A stretch of 40,023 bases of DNA from Flavobacteriales bacterium (GTDB lineage: Bacteria > Bacteroidota > Bacteroidia > Flavobacteriales_C > GCA-002722245), in assembly GCA_002722245.1 (NCBI GenBank), contig PBLA01000002.1:80651-120673 (forward strand), read 5' to 3'. Made by a program: the position numbers and the translations under genes. Shown piece by piece: positions 15,809-24,014 of the stretch (position 1 is its first letter; every line of letters starts with the position of its first letter). The notes beneath the pieces were generated by a model. It ran no database searches and was not told where the DNA came from. It saw only the letters and a program-made list of their open reading frames with translations.

Positions 15809-16124
15809 CTCTTTAACATAACGCAAAAATATCCATTAGGTTCAGGTATTGATTCCATAAATAGCCGATTAAATATGGCGTTATTGTTTAGTGATTCGGG
15901 ATTAATGTATGTTTCGATAAAGAAAAATAGAGATGGAGTAAAAGAGAATGTTTTTAATATGCTGAATTTATAATGACTCATCCTTGAATATGTGAATTTT
16001 TTCCTTTCTTTTTTTTATTTTCGCTCGATTATTTTAATGGATTCCTCAAATAAACAAGGGTTAAATAAACTTAAGATCCGTTAAATGCATTTTGATTGTG
16101 ATGATCCGTAATTACTTTTAGAAA
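15809..16124. other. divergent intergenic region, little recognised
   Basis: About 316 bp between the divergent surface-protein and DUF2723 genes, so promoters for both must lie here. It is AT-rich with a long pyrimidine run near 16000-16020. The nearest consensus match is TATTTTCG at about 16016-16023, one mismatch from TAnnTTTG and without a good -33. GATCCGT occurs twice, 28 bp apart (16075 and 16103). A 62-codon minus-strand frame overlapping the surface gene start looks like chance. Confidence 0.3.
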
Positions 16125-19100
16125 ATGGAGAAGAAATATTCCTTTATAAATAATATAACTGGATGGTTGGTTTTAGTTTTTTCATCAGTTATATATATAC
16201 TCACTATTGAATCTTCTGCGAGTTTTTGGGATTGTGGAGAATTCATCGCTTCAGCAACAAAATTGCAAGTTGGACACCCCCCTGGAGCTCCTTTATGGAG
16301 TATGAAGGCAAGGATGTTTGCCGCTGCTGCTGAAATTTTTACAGGAAGTCAAGAGAACATAGCGTATGCGGTGAATATCATGTCTGCATTAAGTTCTTCG
16401 TTTACAATTCTATTTCTTTTTTGGAGCATTACAGCGTTGGCAAAAAAAGTATCTAAAAAAACAGATGATTTAACCAGTGCCCATACTTGGGGTATAATGT
16501 TTAGTGGAATTGTAGGAGCATTGGCATTTACTTTTTCTGATTCTTTTTGGTTTTCAGCTGTGGAGGCCGAAGTTTATGCCTCTTCTTCTTTATATACAGC
16601 AGCTGTGTTTTGGTTAGCATTGAAATGGGATGCCAATGCGCATAAACCATATGCTGATCGATACTTGATACTCATCGCCTATTTGATGGGGCTGTCTATT
16701 GGCGTGCATATCTTGAATTTACTTGTTATTCCTGCTATTGTATACATTTATTACTTCAATAAAAAGAAGGCCACTACCAAAGGATTTTTTCTTACAGGTA
16801 TAGTGGGTGTCATTATTTTGGGGATTGTTCAACAAGTGGTGATTTCATATTCTGTTCAATTTGCCACCAAGTTTGAATTGTTTTTTGTCAATGAGCTAGG
16901 GCTGGGATTTGATTCGGGTATGTGGTTTTATTTTCTTTTGATTGCAACCGCTTTAATTGGAGGAATTGTGTTGTCTAAAAAGAAGGGGTATCCTGATTTA
17001 CAAAAAGCTTTTTTAGGCGTTATGGTTATTCTTATTGGATATTCTTCCTTTGCTATGATCGTAATTCGATCGGCGGCCAATCCCCCAATGGATGAGAATA
17101 ATCCAGAAAATATTTTATCGCTTTTACCTTATCTGAATCGAGAACAATATGGAGATCGACCGTTGTTGTTTGGACAAACATTTGAAAGTGTACAAGATGC
17201 TGGAAGCCCATATTCTGACGGATCGCCAGTGTATTATCGACCAGAAAAAACCAAGTATGGGTATATGTCCAAGGTAAAGGCAAAGAAAAGAGGGGAGAAT
17301 TGGGTTGTTTCAAAAGTAGATCAGAGGTTTAAAAATATTAAAGTAGGAGATAAAATTCTAAAAATTAATGGTGAGACTCCTCTTCCTCAACGAAAAGCGG
17401 AAGAGCTCGATTTGGTTGAACTAGGAGCTTTTGTAGATGAAACTGTTTTAAATGTAACGTATGATCGAAGAGGAGAAAAATCAACTAAAGAAATAAAAAC
17501 AGGGGTTTACCTTGTGGCTGATGAACGTAAAAATCATAAGCCAAAATATAATGAAAAGACATGTATGTATTTTCCAAGAATGTACAGTACTCAAGGACAT
17601 CATGTGAATGCCTATAAAATTTGGTCAGATTATGATGGAGCACCGGTTGAAGATAGCAGAGGGAAAGTGTTAACGGTGAAGGAGCCAACGGCTAGAGGAG
17701 TGAAAAAAGTTCCACTTGTTGTCCCGTCTCAATCAGAAAACTTTCGGTTTTTTGTGGATTACCAATTTAACTTCATGTACTGGCGTTATTTTATGTGGAA
17801 TTTTACTGGAAGGCAAAACGATATTCAGGGCCATGGAAAAGCGCGAAGTAGTGATGCTGTCTTAAAAGGAAATTGGTTAAGCGGAATTTCTTTTGTGGAT
17901 AATGCTCATCTCGGTGATCAAGAAACTCTACCGTCATCACTCAAAGATAATCCAGGAAGAAATGAGTTTTATTTCTTGCCTTTAATCCTAGGAATCATTG
18001 GAATGATTTTTCATTTTGTTCGCCATCGGGAAGATGCTTGGGTGGTTCTTTTATTGTTTTTAATGACGGGAATAGCCATTATTATTTATTTAAATCAAAC
18101 ACCTTTTCAACCGCGAGAGCGTGATTATGCATATGCCGGTTCCTTTTATGCATTTGCCATTTGGATAGGGCTTGGTGTTCAAGCAATTTATAGCTACATG
18201 CTTGGTCAACAAAAAAAGGACGTACCCGTTTTGGATCAGTCCGATGCAGAGGGGGGTGAGCAAGAGGAAAATTCGGGAATTGCTTTTCTCTTTAAGAAGT
18301 CAGTAATGAAAGCTCATGGGGTTTATGAAATTTTATCTGCTGCGTTAGGATTTATTGTGATTGGTGTTTTATCAACACAAGTTTCAGATGCATCGGCAAC
18401 CTTTGGATTGTCCTGTTTTTATATTGGCGGTGTTATAGGGGGATATGTGATTCTTTCGGCGTTATTAGGAAAGATGTTCTCAAGTAACAAAGCAAGAGCA
18501 TGCTTAGCGTTTTTACTTACAGGATTTATACCTGTAATTATGGCTGTTGAAGGTTGGGATGATCACGATAGAAGTGATAAATACACCGCTAGAGACTTTG
18601 CGAAAAACTACCTTGATAGTTGTGAGAAAAATGCCATTATTTTCACCAACGGAGATAATGATACGTTCCCATTGTGGTATGTGCAGGAAGTTGAAGGTTA
18701 CCGAACAGATGTACGTGTAATTAACCTGAGTTTGTTGAACACCGATTGGTACATTGATCAGGCAAAAAGAAAGGCTTATGACGGAGATGCGGTTCCTTTT
18801 TCAATGGTACAAGATCAATATCGTCAGGGTACAAGGGATTATGTATATGTTCAAGAGAAATGGCCTGATGGATATCATGATTTAAAGAAAGTAATGGATT
18901 TTGTCAAATCTGAGGCATCGAATACAAAAATACCAATGTCTTCAGGAGTGACGATGGATTATCTACCTACCAATAAATTCTCGATTCCTGTAAATCCTTC
19001 CACGGTATTGGCAAATGGAACCGTTTTACCAGAGTTTACAAATGATATCCCAGAAAGAATGGAATGGAAAATTGGGAAGGGAGCCGTATTAAAAGCTAAA

Positions 19101-19844
19101 TTAATGATACTTGATTTGTTAGCGCATAATGATTGGGAACGACCTGTTTATTTTGCCATTACAGTGGGGAATGATCATTACATGAATTTAGAGGATTATT
19201 TTCAATTGGAGGGATTAGCTTATCGTGTAACGCCGATAAAGCATGATAACAAAGGTGGAACAGGATGGATTAATGTTGATAAGATGTATGACAACCTTGT
19301 AAATAAATTCCAATGGGGAAATATGGAAAAAGAGGGGGTGTATATGGGAGAGCAAGTGCAAAGAATGAGTACCAATTATCGAAATAATTTTGCGCGACTA
19401 GCACGAGAACTCACGCAAAGGGGTGATACAATAAGAGCGCTTAAAACCTTGGATCGTTGCATGGAAATAATGCCACCATCAAAAATCCCAATGCATTACT
19501 ACAGCGTTTATTTGGGTGACGCCTATTATCTTGCAGGAGATGTGCGCAGAGGGAATGAGGTCATGGAAATTATTATTGAGAAATATATTTCAGAAATTTC
19601 TTGGTATTTAGAGCAGGAAGGTCTTGTGGCAAGAAATTTGACGGGTGAGGTTAAAAAAGGATTGCAAGCAATACAAACTGCAGAGTATTTCTTGGATAAA
19701 AATTTAGAGCTATTAAGAATGCGTGGTGATGAGGGGTTAAAGAAAGCAGAGGAGTTATCAAAACGAATGAAAGACTTTAATAAAGAAAGTCAAAGCGATA
19801 TTCAACGATTTATGAATAAGGCGCAAAGAGGTTCGAAGCGATAA
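16125..19844 (+). CDS. DUF2723 polytopic membrane protein (glycosyltransferase-like) with a PDZ-like insertion
   Basis: A 1239-residue inner-membrane protein of the DUF2723 family, distantly like protein O-mannosyltransferases and animal TMEM260. The N-terminus has the family motif SSASFWDCGEFIASATKLQVGHPPGAPLW cut here as FWDCGEFIAS and GHPPGAP (about 30-60), followed by many TM helices to about residue 325. A second helix group lies near 615-820, and a soluble C-terminal half starts with the conserved FTNGDNDTFPLWYVQEVEG and ends in TPR-like helices. Unusually, residues about 380-460 look like a PDZ domain (KVGDKILKING then GAFVDETVLNVTYDRRGE) placed between the extracellular start and the KTCMYFPRMYS motif. 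A role in glycosylation of exported proteins is inferred from the family. The polysaccharide deacetylase follows 14 bp downstream. Confidence 0.87.
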   Translation: MEKKYSFINNITGWLVLVFSSVIYILTIESSASFWDCGEFIASATKLQVGHPPGAPLWSMKARMFAAAAEIFTGSQENIAYAVNIMSALSSSFTILFLFWSITALAKKVSKKTDDLTSAHTWGIMFSGIVGALAFTFSDSFWFSAVEAEVYASSSLYTAAVFWLALKWDANAHKPYADRYLILIAYLMGLSIGVHILNLLVIPAIVYIYYFNKKKATTKGFFLTGIVGVIILGIVQQVVISYSVQFATKFELFFVNELGLGFDSGMWFYFLLIATALIGGIVLSKKKGYPDLQKAFLGVMVILIGYSSFAMIVIRSAANPPMDENNPENILSLLPYLNREQYGDRPLLFGQTFESVQDAGSPYSDGSPVYYRPEKTKYGYMSKVKAKKRGENWVVSKVDQRFKNIKVGDKILKINGETPLPQRKAEELDLVELGAFVDETVLNVTYDRRGEKSTKEIKTGVYLVADERKNHKPKYNEKTCMYFPRMYSTQGHHVNAYKIWSDYDGAPVEDSRGKVLTVKEPTARGVKKVPLVVPSQSENFRFFVDYQFNFMYWRYFMWNFTGRQNDIQGHGKARSSDAVLKGNWLSGISFVDNAHLGDQETLPSSLKDNPGRNEFYFLPLILGIIGMIFHFVRHREDAWVVLLLFLMTGIAIIIYLNQTPFQPRERDYAYAGSFYAFAIWIGLGVQAIYSYMLGQQKKDVPVLDQSDAEGGEQEENSGIAFLFKKSVMKAHGVYEILSAALGFIVIGVLSTQVSDASATFGLSCFYIGGVIGGYVILSALLGKMFSSNKARACLAFLLTGFIPVIMAVEGWDDHDRSDKYTARDFAKNYLDSCEKNAIIFTNGDNDTFPLWYVQEVEGYRTDVRVINLSLLNTDWYIDQAKRKAYDGDAVPFSMVQDQYRQGTRDYVYVQEKWPDGYHDLKKVMDFVKSEASNTKIPMSSGVTMDYLPTNKFSIPVNPSTVLANGTVLPEFTNDIPERMEWKIGKGAVLKAKLMILDLLAHNDWERPVYFAITVGNDHYMNLEDYFQLEGLAYRVTPIKHDNKGGTGWINVDKMYDNLVNKFQWGNMEKEGVYMGEQVQRMSTNYRNNFARLARELTQRGDTIRALKTLDRCMEIMPPSKIPMHYYSVYLGDAYYLAGDVRRGNEVMEIIIEKYISEISWYLEQEGLVARNLTGEVKKGLQAIQTAEYFLDKNLELLRMRGDEGLKKAEELSKRMKDFNKESQSDIQRFMNKAQRGSKR

Positions 19845-19858
19845 GAGAGATAAATTTC

Positions 19859-20482
19859 ATGAAATACATCTATAAAACAAGGTGGTGGATGAAGTGGTGG
19901 TATCCTGAACTCATCTGGGAGATTAAAACCACTAAGAAAGAAATTTATTTAACCTTTGATGATGGACCAGATCCAGAGGTAACTCCATGGGTATTGGATC
20001 AACTAAAGGCGCATCAAGCAAAGGCAACATTTTTTTGCGTAGGCGAAAACGTAGAGAAATATCCCGAGATTTATAAGAGAATTTTAGCAGAAGGTCATAC
20101 GGTTGGAAATCATACGTATGGACATTTGAATGGCTGGAAAACAAGTTATGATAAGTATATTGTTAGCGTAAAAAAATGTAGTCATGTATTTGGTGCGCAC
20201 TTATTTCGACCGCCTCATGGAAGAATAAGTAAAAGACAAATTAAAAAACTTAAGAAGCGCTATAAAATTATAATGTGGTCGTTGTTGAGTGGAGATTTTG
20301 ATGACACCATTTCATCTGCTGAATGTTCTTACAATACTGTTCAATATAGTGAGCCAGGAAGTATTGTTGTTTTTCATGATAGTCAAAAATGTAAAAAGAC
20401 ACTTTTTGAGGCCTTACCAAAAATTTTAAATCATTTTTCAAATACGCAATGGGAAATGAAAGCAATCTGTGATAAAAATTAG
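19859..20482 (+). CDS. polysaccharide deacetylase (NodB/CE4 domain)
   Basis: A 207-residue CE4 esterase that should remove N- or O-acetyl groups from a glycan, using a metal. The NodB motifs are in order: FDDGPDPE (33-40, catalytic base and metal Asp), GNHTYGH with metal-binding His85 and His89, FRPPHG (117-121), and a late IVVFHDS that supplies the C-terminal His. There is no clear signal peptide, though residues 1-20 are Trp- and Lys-rich and could be membrane-associated. It follows the DUF2723 gene by 14 bp, so envelope glycan processing is a reasonable shared theme. Substrate (peptidoglycan or exopolysaccharide) unknown. Confidence 0.9.
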   Translation: MKYIYKTRWWMKWWYPELIWEIKTTKKEIYLTFDDGPDPEVTPWVLDQLKAHQAKATFFCVGENVEKYPEIYKRILAEGHTVGNHTYGHLNGWKTSYDKYIVSVKKCSHVFGAHLFRPPHGRISKRQIKKLKKRYKIIMWSLLSGDFDDTISSAECSYNTVQYSEPGSIVVFHDSQKCKKTLFEALPKILNHFSNTQWEMKAICDKN

Positions 20483-20624
20483 GCGTTTATTTTAAGGTTA
20501 AGCGTAACTCATTCAGTTTTACTAAGGCAAAAGCACAATTCCTAAAATACATTTTGTGTAAGTAAGGTGTAAAATTGTTTTCAATTTCTAGGGTGAAAAT
20601 TATAAATAAGGAAAAGTAAAATCG

Positions 20625-20632
20625 TATATTTG
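20625..20632 (+). promoter_or_regulatory. TATATTTG, candidate -7 element for the lipoprotein gene
   Basis: Exact TAnnTTTG match followed by GCGCCC, ending 22 bp ahead of the ATG at 20655, in a 172-bp spacer without genes. The TTTGCGCCC context is the same as at the tRNA-Gln promoter (10790-10798). The -33 region is poor, so the call rests on the -7 element. Confidence 0.5.
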
Positions 20633-20654
20633 CGCCCGAATCTTAACACCAAAA

Positions 20655-21338
20655 ATGATGAAAATTTCGCTAAAAGTTGCTTTTATTGCCATTGCGTCAC
20701 TTGGAATGCTTGTTTCTTCTTGTAGCACTTCAATTGAGGTAGCAAAAAGAAAGCATAGAAAGGGATACCATGTAAGTATCAACCATAATAAAACCGAGAA
20801 AGGTCAAATTAAAATGGAGGAATCTATTGAATTTGCTTCAGTTGATTCGCCTATTGTAGACACAGTTAATATAGAGCCAATGATTTTGGATCAGTCTACT
20901 GAATTGGCAGCCTTAGACTCTCCATCGGTTGACACTGTAAAAACAGATGAAGTAATTCCATCTATAAAAACAATGCTTTCTTCTTCTGAGAAACAATCTA
21001 AAAAACAAACGGTTGTTCAAAAAATAAAAACCTTGAATAAGGTGAGGAAGCAGATGAAACAATTAAGAAAATCGGATGGTTTTCAAATAGCATCTTCTGA
21101 TGACGATTGGGAAATTGATAATGATGTCATTTTCATTATAATGGTTGTATTAGCAATTGTTTTACCGCCAATTGTTGTTTATTTAATTAAAGGAAAATCA
21201 AACGCATTTATTTTAAACTTTCTTCTTTGGCTTATCGGTTTTGGGTTGGCTTATGCCATATTAGGTCCTGGAATTGCTTATTTAGGAGGACTATTAGCGA
21301 TTATTCATGCGCTACTTGTACTCTTCGGACATTCTTAA
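20655..21338 (+). CDS. lipoprotein with a C-terminal YqaE/Pmp3-like membrane domain
   Basis: A 227-residue protein in three parts. Residues 1-23 are a lipoprotein signal ending LVSSC (Cys23). A linker of about 125 residues is polar and contains two related acidic segments ending in VDTV (near 70 and 95). The last 70 residues hold two or three TM helices with VLAIVLPPIVVYLIKGKSNA, then FILNFLLWLIGFGLAY and GGLLAIIHALLVLF, matching the YqaE/Pmp3 proteolipid pattern (LPP..V, N-LL, G-IHA). Pmp3-type proteins affect membrane potential and stress tolerance in yeast and plants; their bacterial role is unclear. Start at 20655 or the adjacent ATG at 20658. A strong bidirectional terminator follows. 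Confidence 0.78.
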   Translation: MMKISLKVAFIAIASLGMLVSSCSTSIEVAKRKHRKGYHVSINHNKTEKGQIKMEESIEFASVDSPIVDTVNIEPMILDQSTELAALDSPSVDTVKTDEVIPSIKTMLSSSEKQSKKQTVVQKIKTLNKVRKQMKQLRKSDGFQIASSDDDWEIDNDVIFIIMVVLAIVLPPIVVYLIKGKSNAFILNFLLWLIGFGLAYAILGPGIAYLGGLLAIIHALLVLFGHS

Positions 21339-21360
21339 AAAGAAAGATAGATTATTAAAT

Positions 21361-21390
21361 AAAAAAGGGAAGCAAATGCTTCCCTTTTTT
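21361..21390. terminator. bidirectional terminator between lipoprotein and FKBP genes
   Basis: AAAAAAGGGAAGCA (21361-21374), AA, TGCTTCCCTTTTTT (21377-21390): a perfect 14-pair stem including the A/T flanks, with a T-tract on either strand. It serves the two convergent genes. Confidence 0.88.
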
Positions 21391-21409
21391 ATTGTTTGTT
21401 ATTGTATTT

Positions 21410-21898
21410 TTAACAATTACACGAATCATCAGAACAGCTATGTGCTGGCTTTAATTCTTCTTCTGTTGCTTCTCTAACTTCAATGACTTCTACATCAAAG
21501 TTTAAGTCATATCCAGCAAGAGGATGATTTAAATCAACGATTACCTCTTCTTCTTTAATTTCAGAAACAAAGGCTAAAACAGGCCCATTTTCTGACTCTA
21601 ATTGAACTTCTAGCCCTACAACCAGTTCTTCATTGTTTTCGGCTCTGAATCCGCTTTTAGGTAATGTATACATGGCCTCCTCATTTCTTTCTCCATACCC
21701 TTCCTTCGCCATTACTTTTAATTGTCCTTTAAACCCTTTTTCCTTTCCCTCTAATTGTTTTTCTAATCCAGGAATTAACATTCCATTTCCTTGAATGTAG
21801 GTTAACGGTTCTTTTCCTGCAGAGGTGTCAATGGCATCTCCATGATCTGTTGTTACGGCATAATGCATAGCAACTACCGCGTTCTTTTGAATTTTCAT
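21410..21898 (-). CDS. slyD: FKBP-type peptidyl-prolyl isomerase, SlyD-like
   Basis: A 162-residue cytoplasmic prolyl isomerase and chaperone. The FKBP core is split by an insert-in-flap domain as in SlyD: MKIQKNAVVAMHYAV and the YIQGNGMLIPGLEKQLEG strand-helix, then the insert (about 70-120, MYTLPKSGF... VGLEVQLES), then LNHPLAGYDLNFDVEVIEV, the diagnostic return to the FKBP core. The tail PAHSCSDDSCNC is a short metal-binding-like sequence with three Cys and one His, much shorter than the His/Cys tail of E. coli SlyD but of the kind linked to nickel handling. The convergent lipoprotein gene shares its terminator. Confidence 0.92.
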   Translation of the reverse strand: MKIQKNAVVAMHYAVTTDHGDAIDTSAGKEPLTYIQGNGMLIPGLEKQLEGKEKGFKGQLKVMAKEGYGERNEEAMYTLPKSGFRAENNEELVVGLEVQLESENGPVLAFVSEIKEEEVIVDLNHPLAGYDLNFDVEVIEVREATEEELKPAHSCSDDSCNC

Positions 21899-21914
21899 AT
21901 TTTCGAATTTAGCA

Positions 21915-21922
21915 CAAAGGTA
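21915..21922 (-). promoter_or_regulatory. TACCTTTG, candidate -7 element of the FKBP gene
   Basis: On the minus strand TACCTTTG matches TAnnTTTG and ends 17 bp ahead of the ATG at 21898, giving a leader of about 10 nt. A -33 TTTG at the right spacing is not evident. Confidence 0.45.
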
Positions 21923-22004
21923 CGGTTAAATAATTCACAAGACATGTGAATACATAAATACCAATACATCAAATAACTGAAGGTAATCAATTAACTTAGT
22001 ACCG

Positions 22005-22742
22005 ATGAAAATCTCCGTTTTGTTTCTGATGAATATACTTTTTGTAGTCCTTGGTATGGCACAACAGGAATTAATTTCCGAACGACCTGGCCAAGCCCTT
22101 TCTCCAAATTGTATTGGTAAACGTAGTATACAGGTCCAATCTGGAATGGATCTTTTTCATTTTGAAGAAAAAAAACATGGAGTAAATCTTCCTAGTTCAT
22201 TAAACACATCTATTTCATCAACAGTAGTCCGATTTGGATTAGGAAATAAGTTTGAAATAAATTCGGGGATTAATTATGGTATTTCTGAACAATTATTAGC
22301 CTCGCCATTGGTGGGTTTTAAGGCATCCTTATTTAAAAATCAATGGCACGATATTGCACTTCAATATTTTACTTCTTTGCATCAGCTTAATTCGGATCCT
22401 TTTTCAAATACCATAAAATTTATTTCGAGCCATTCTTTTTCTGAAAAAATTGGATTGGGAATTAATACGGGGTTTAATTATTTACCCGAGTCAGAGGGTC
22501 TAACGGTTGATTATGTTTTGAGTATTGGATTTAATGCGAGTCATAAAATTGGTATAGTTTTAGAAAACTACGGAAATTATATGAATGAATTTAAGACCTA
22601 TTGGGATGTTGGAGTTGGTTATCTGGTAGCACCATTATTTCAGATAGATACTTATTTTGGAGGGAATAAAACCCGTGATGAAACAGATTTATTTCTAAGT
22701 ATTGGACTAACCTATCGATTGGATTTTAATGAGGAGAACTAG
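22005..22742 (+). CDS. outer-membrane beta-barrel protein, MetA-pathway transporter-like
   Basis: A 245-residue exported protein: signal peptide ISVLFLMNILFVVLGMAQ, then QQELISERPGQALSPNCIGK, an opening seen in the Bacteroidota 'transporter' proteins of the phenol MetA-pathway type (PF13557-like). The rest alternates polar and hydrophobic residues in amphipathic strands ending in aromatic or hydrophobic residues, with a final FLSIGLTYRLDF, the kind of C-terminal strand expected for a barrel. The substrate is not inferable. Its last 14 bases overlap the start of the esterase gene, implying translational coupling and perhaps a joint role in taking up or processing a glycan; that is speculation. 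Confidence 0.65.
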   Translation: MKISVLFLMNILFVVLGMAQQELISERPGQALSPNCIGKRSIQVQSGMDLFHFEEKKHGVNLPSSLNTSISSTVVRFGLGNKFEINSGINYGISEQLLASPLVGFKASLFKNQWHDIALQYFTSLHQLNSDPFSNTIKFISSHSFSEKIGLGINTGFNYLPESEGLTVDYVLSIGFNASHKIGIVLENYGNYMNEFKTYWDVGVGYLVAPLFQIDTYFGGNKTRDETDLFLSIGLTYRLDFNEEN

Positions 22743-23856
22743 CATTTATACAGTAATGATTATATGCTTAGGTTTTGTTTTAAAAACCCATGGTAAATTT
22801 GCTTCTGCTCATTCAGAATCCTTCCGCTATATCGGTCGATTTGATTTTTCGAATCCTCAATCACCCTCTTTTGCACATTCGGGTACACATATAGAGTTTC
22901 TTTTTAAAGGAACACAATTGGAAATAGGATTGAGTAATGATGTACTTCCGAATATCGAAGATCTAAACTATTATACGGTATTAAAAAATGGTCAGAAAAT
23001 AGCCACGATTAAACCTTCAAAAATTAAAGCGTTTTTTTCGGTGAATATTCATACTCCTGATACTTTTTGTCGTATTCAAGTAATTAAACGAACAGAATCA
23101 TTTTGCGGAATAGGGGTATTTCATGGCGTGAAATATAATGAGGAAGGAGCCCTCCAAAGACCGCCTGAAAAGTTAAGAAAGATTGAATGGATTGGTGATT
23201 CTTTTTTAGCTGGATACGGCAACATGGTTGCGATTGATCCGCCACCGAAAGACAACCCAAGCACGGGATTTCATGCTGAAAACGAAGATGCGTATCAAAC
23301 TTTTGGAGTAATTACATCACGGAATCTTCATGCCGATTATTCCTGTATTGCAATGTCTGGAAAAGGAGTGTATCGTAATTATGACACAACAGAGGAAGAA
23401 ACGGTACCAAAAATATATCCATTCATCTATCCTGATGGAGGGAAATATGATTTCTTATTTAAACCGGATTTGATTGTGATTAAACTTGGGACAAATGATT
23501 TTGGTGCTGAAATGAATCAGCCGCCAAACATGACTGATTCTAGCAGATTTGTATCTACCTATTTAAAATTTTTACATGATGTGATCAATAATAATCCAAC
23601 CTCGAAAATTGTATTGGCTTTAGGAGGAGGGATTTCAAATTCATTTCCAAAGGGGCTTAACCGATTGAAAAGATACAGGAATTGGGTTCAAAAGGTGAAA
23701 ATTGAAGCGGAACAAAAATATATGAATGAATTTGGCTTTTTTGAGTTTAAATTGATGGAACCTCCCTATGGAGAGGATTGGCATCCTACAGTAAACGATC
23801 AAAACAAGTTTGCCAAAGAGATTACACCATTTTTAAAGAAATTTATGGGGTGGTGA
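22729..23856 (+). CDS. exported SGNH esterase, CE2 acetylxylan-esterase-like
   Basis: A 375-residue secreted protein with a signal sequence at 1-22. Residues about 30-135 form a jelly-roll-like N-terminal domain (FRYIGRFDFSNPQSPSFAHS, a typical CE2 opening), and about 150-375 an SGNH hydrolase: GDSFLAGYGN with Ser158 as nucleophile, KLGTNDFG near 252-259 and GEDWHPT with His352. This two-domain layout is that of CE2 deacetylases acting on plant or microbial polysaccharides. It overlaps the preceding barrel gene by 14 bp, with ATG inside the other gene's last codons. Activity on acetylated glycans is inferred from the family. Confidence 0.85.
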   Translation: MRRTSIYTVMIICLGFVLKTHGKFASAHSESFRYIGRFDFSNPQSPSFAHSGTHIEFLFKGTQLEIGLSNDVLPNIEDLNYYTVLKNGQKIATIKPSKIKAFFSVNIHTPDTFCRIQVIKRTESFCGIGVFHGVKYNEEGALQRPPEKLRKIEWIGDSFLAGYGNMVAIDPPPKDNPSTGFHAENEDAYQTFGVITSRNLHADYSCIAMSGKGVYRNYDTTEEETVPKIYPFIYPDGGKYDFLFKPDLIVIKLGTNDFGAEMNQPPNMTDSSRFVSTYLKFLHDVINNNPTSKIVLALGGGISNSFPKGLNRLKRYRNWVQKVKIEAEQKYMNEFGFFEFKLMEPPYGEDWHPTVNDQNKFAKEITPFLKKFMGW

Positions 23857-24014
23857 ATTTAGGAATATTTGAATTATACGGATGTTTTTTGAGAAGCGAA
23901 TTGATTTTTTATAGAGGCCTTGATCATTTTAAAAATTAATTATCGATGTGCACCCTTTAAATCCTCCTCTTCATTTATCTTCGCGCTTTGCATTATGGAT
24001 TATCAAGTTAAGGT

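Noticed and set aside
15793-15981. 62-codon minus-strand frame upstream of and overlapping the surface-protein start
   Set aside because: Overlaps the signal-peptide region in another frame, has low-complexity Phe-rich sequence and no recognisable domain.
21915-22005. Bidirectional promoter for the FKBP and barrel genes
   Set aside because: The minus-strand -7 is good, but the best plus-strand match (TAACTTAG near 21993) has a mismatch and no -33, so no plus-strand promoter is claimed.
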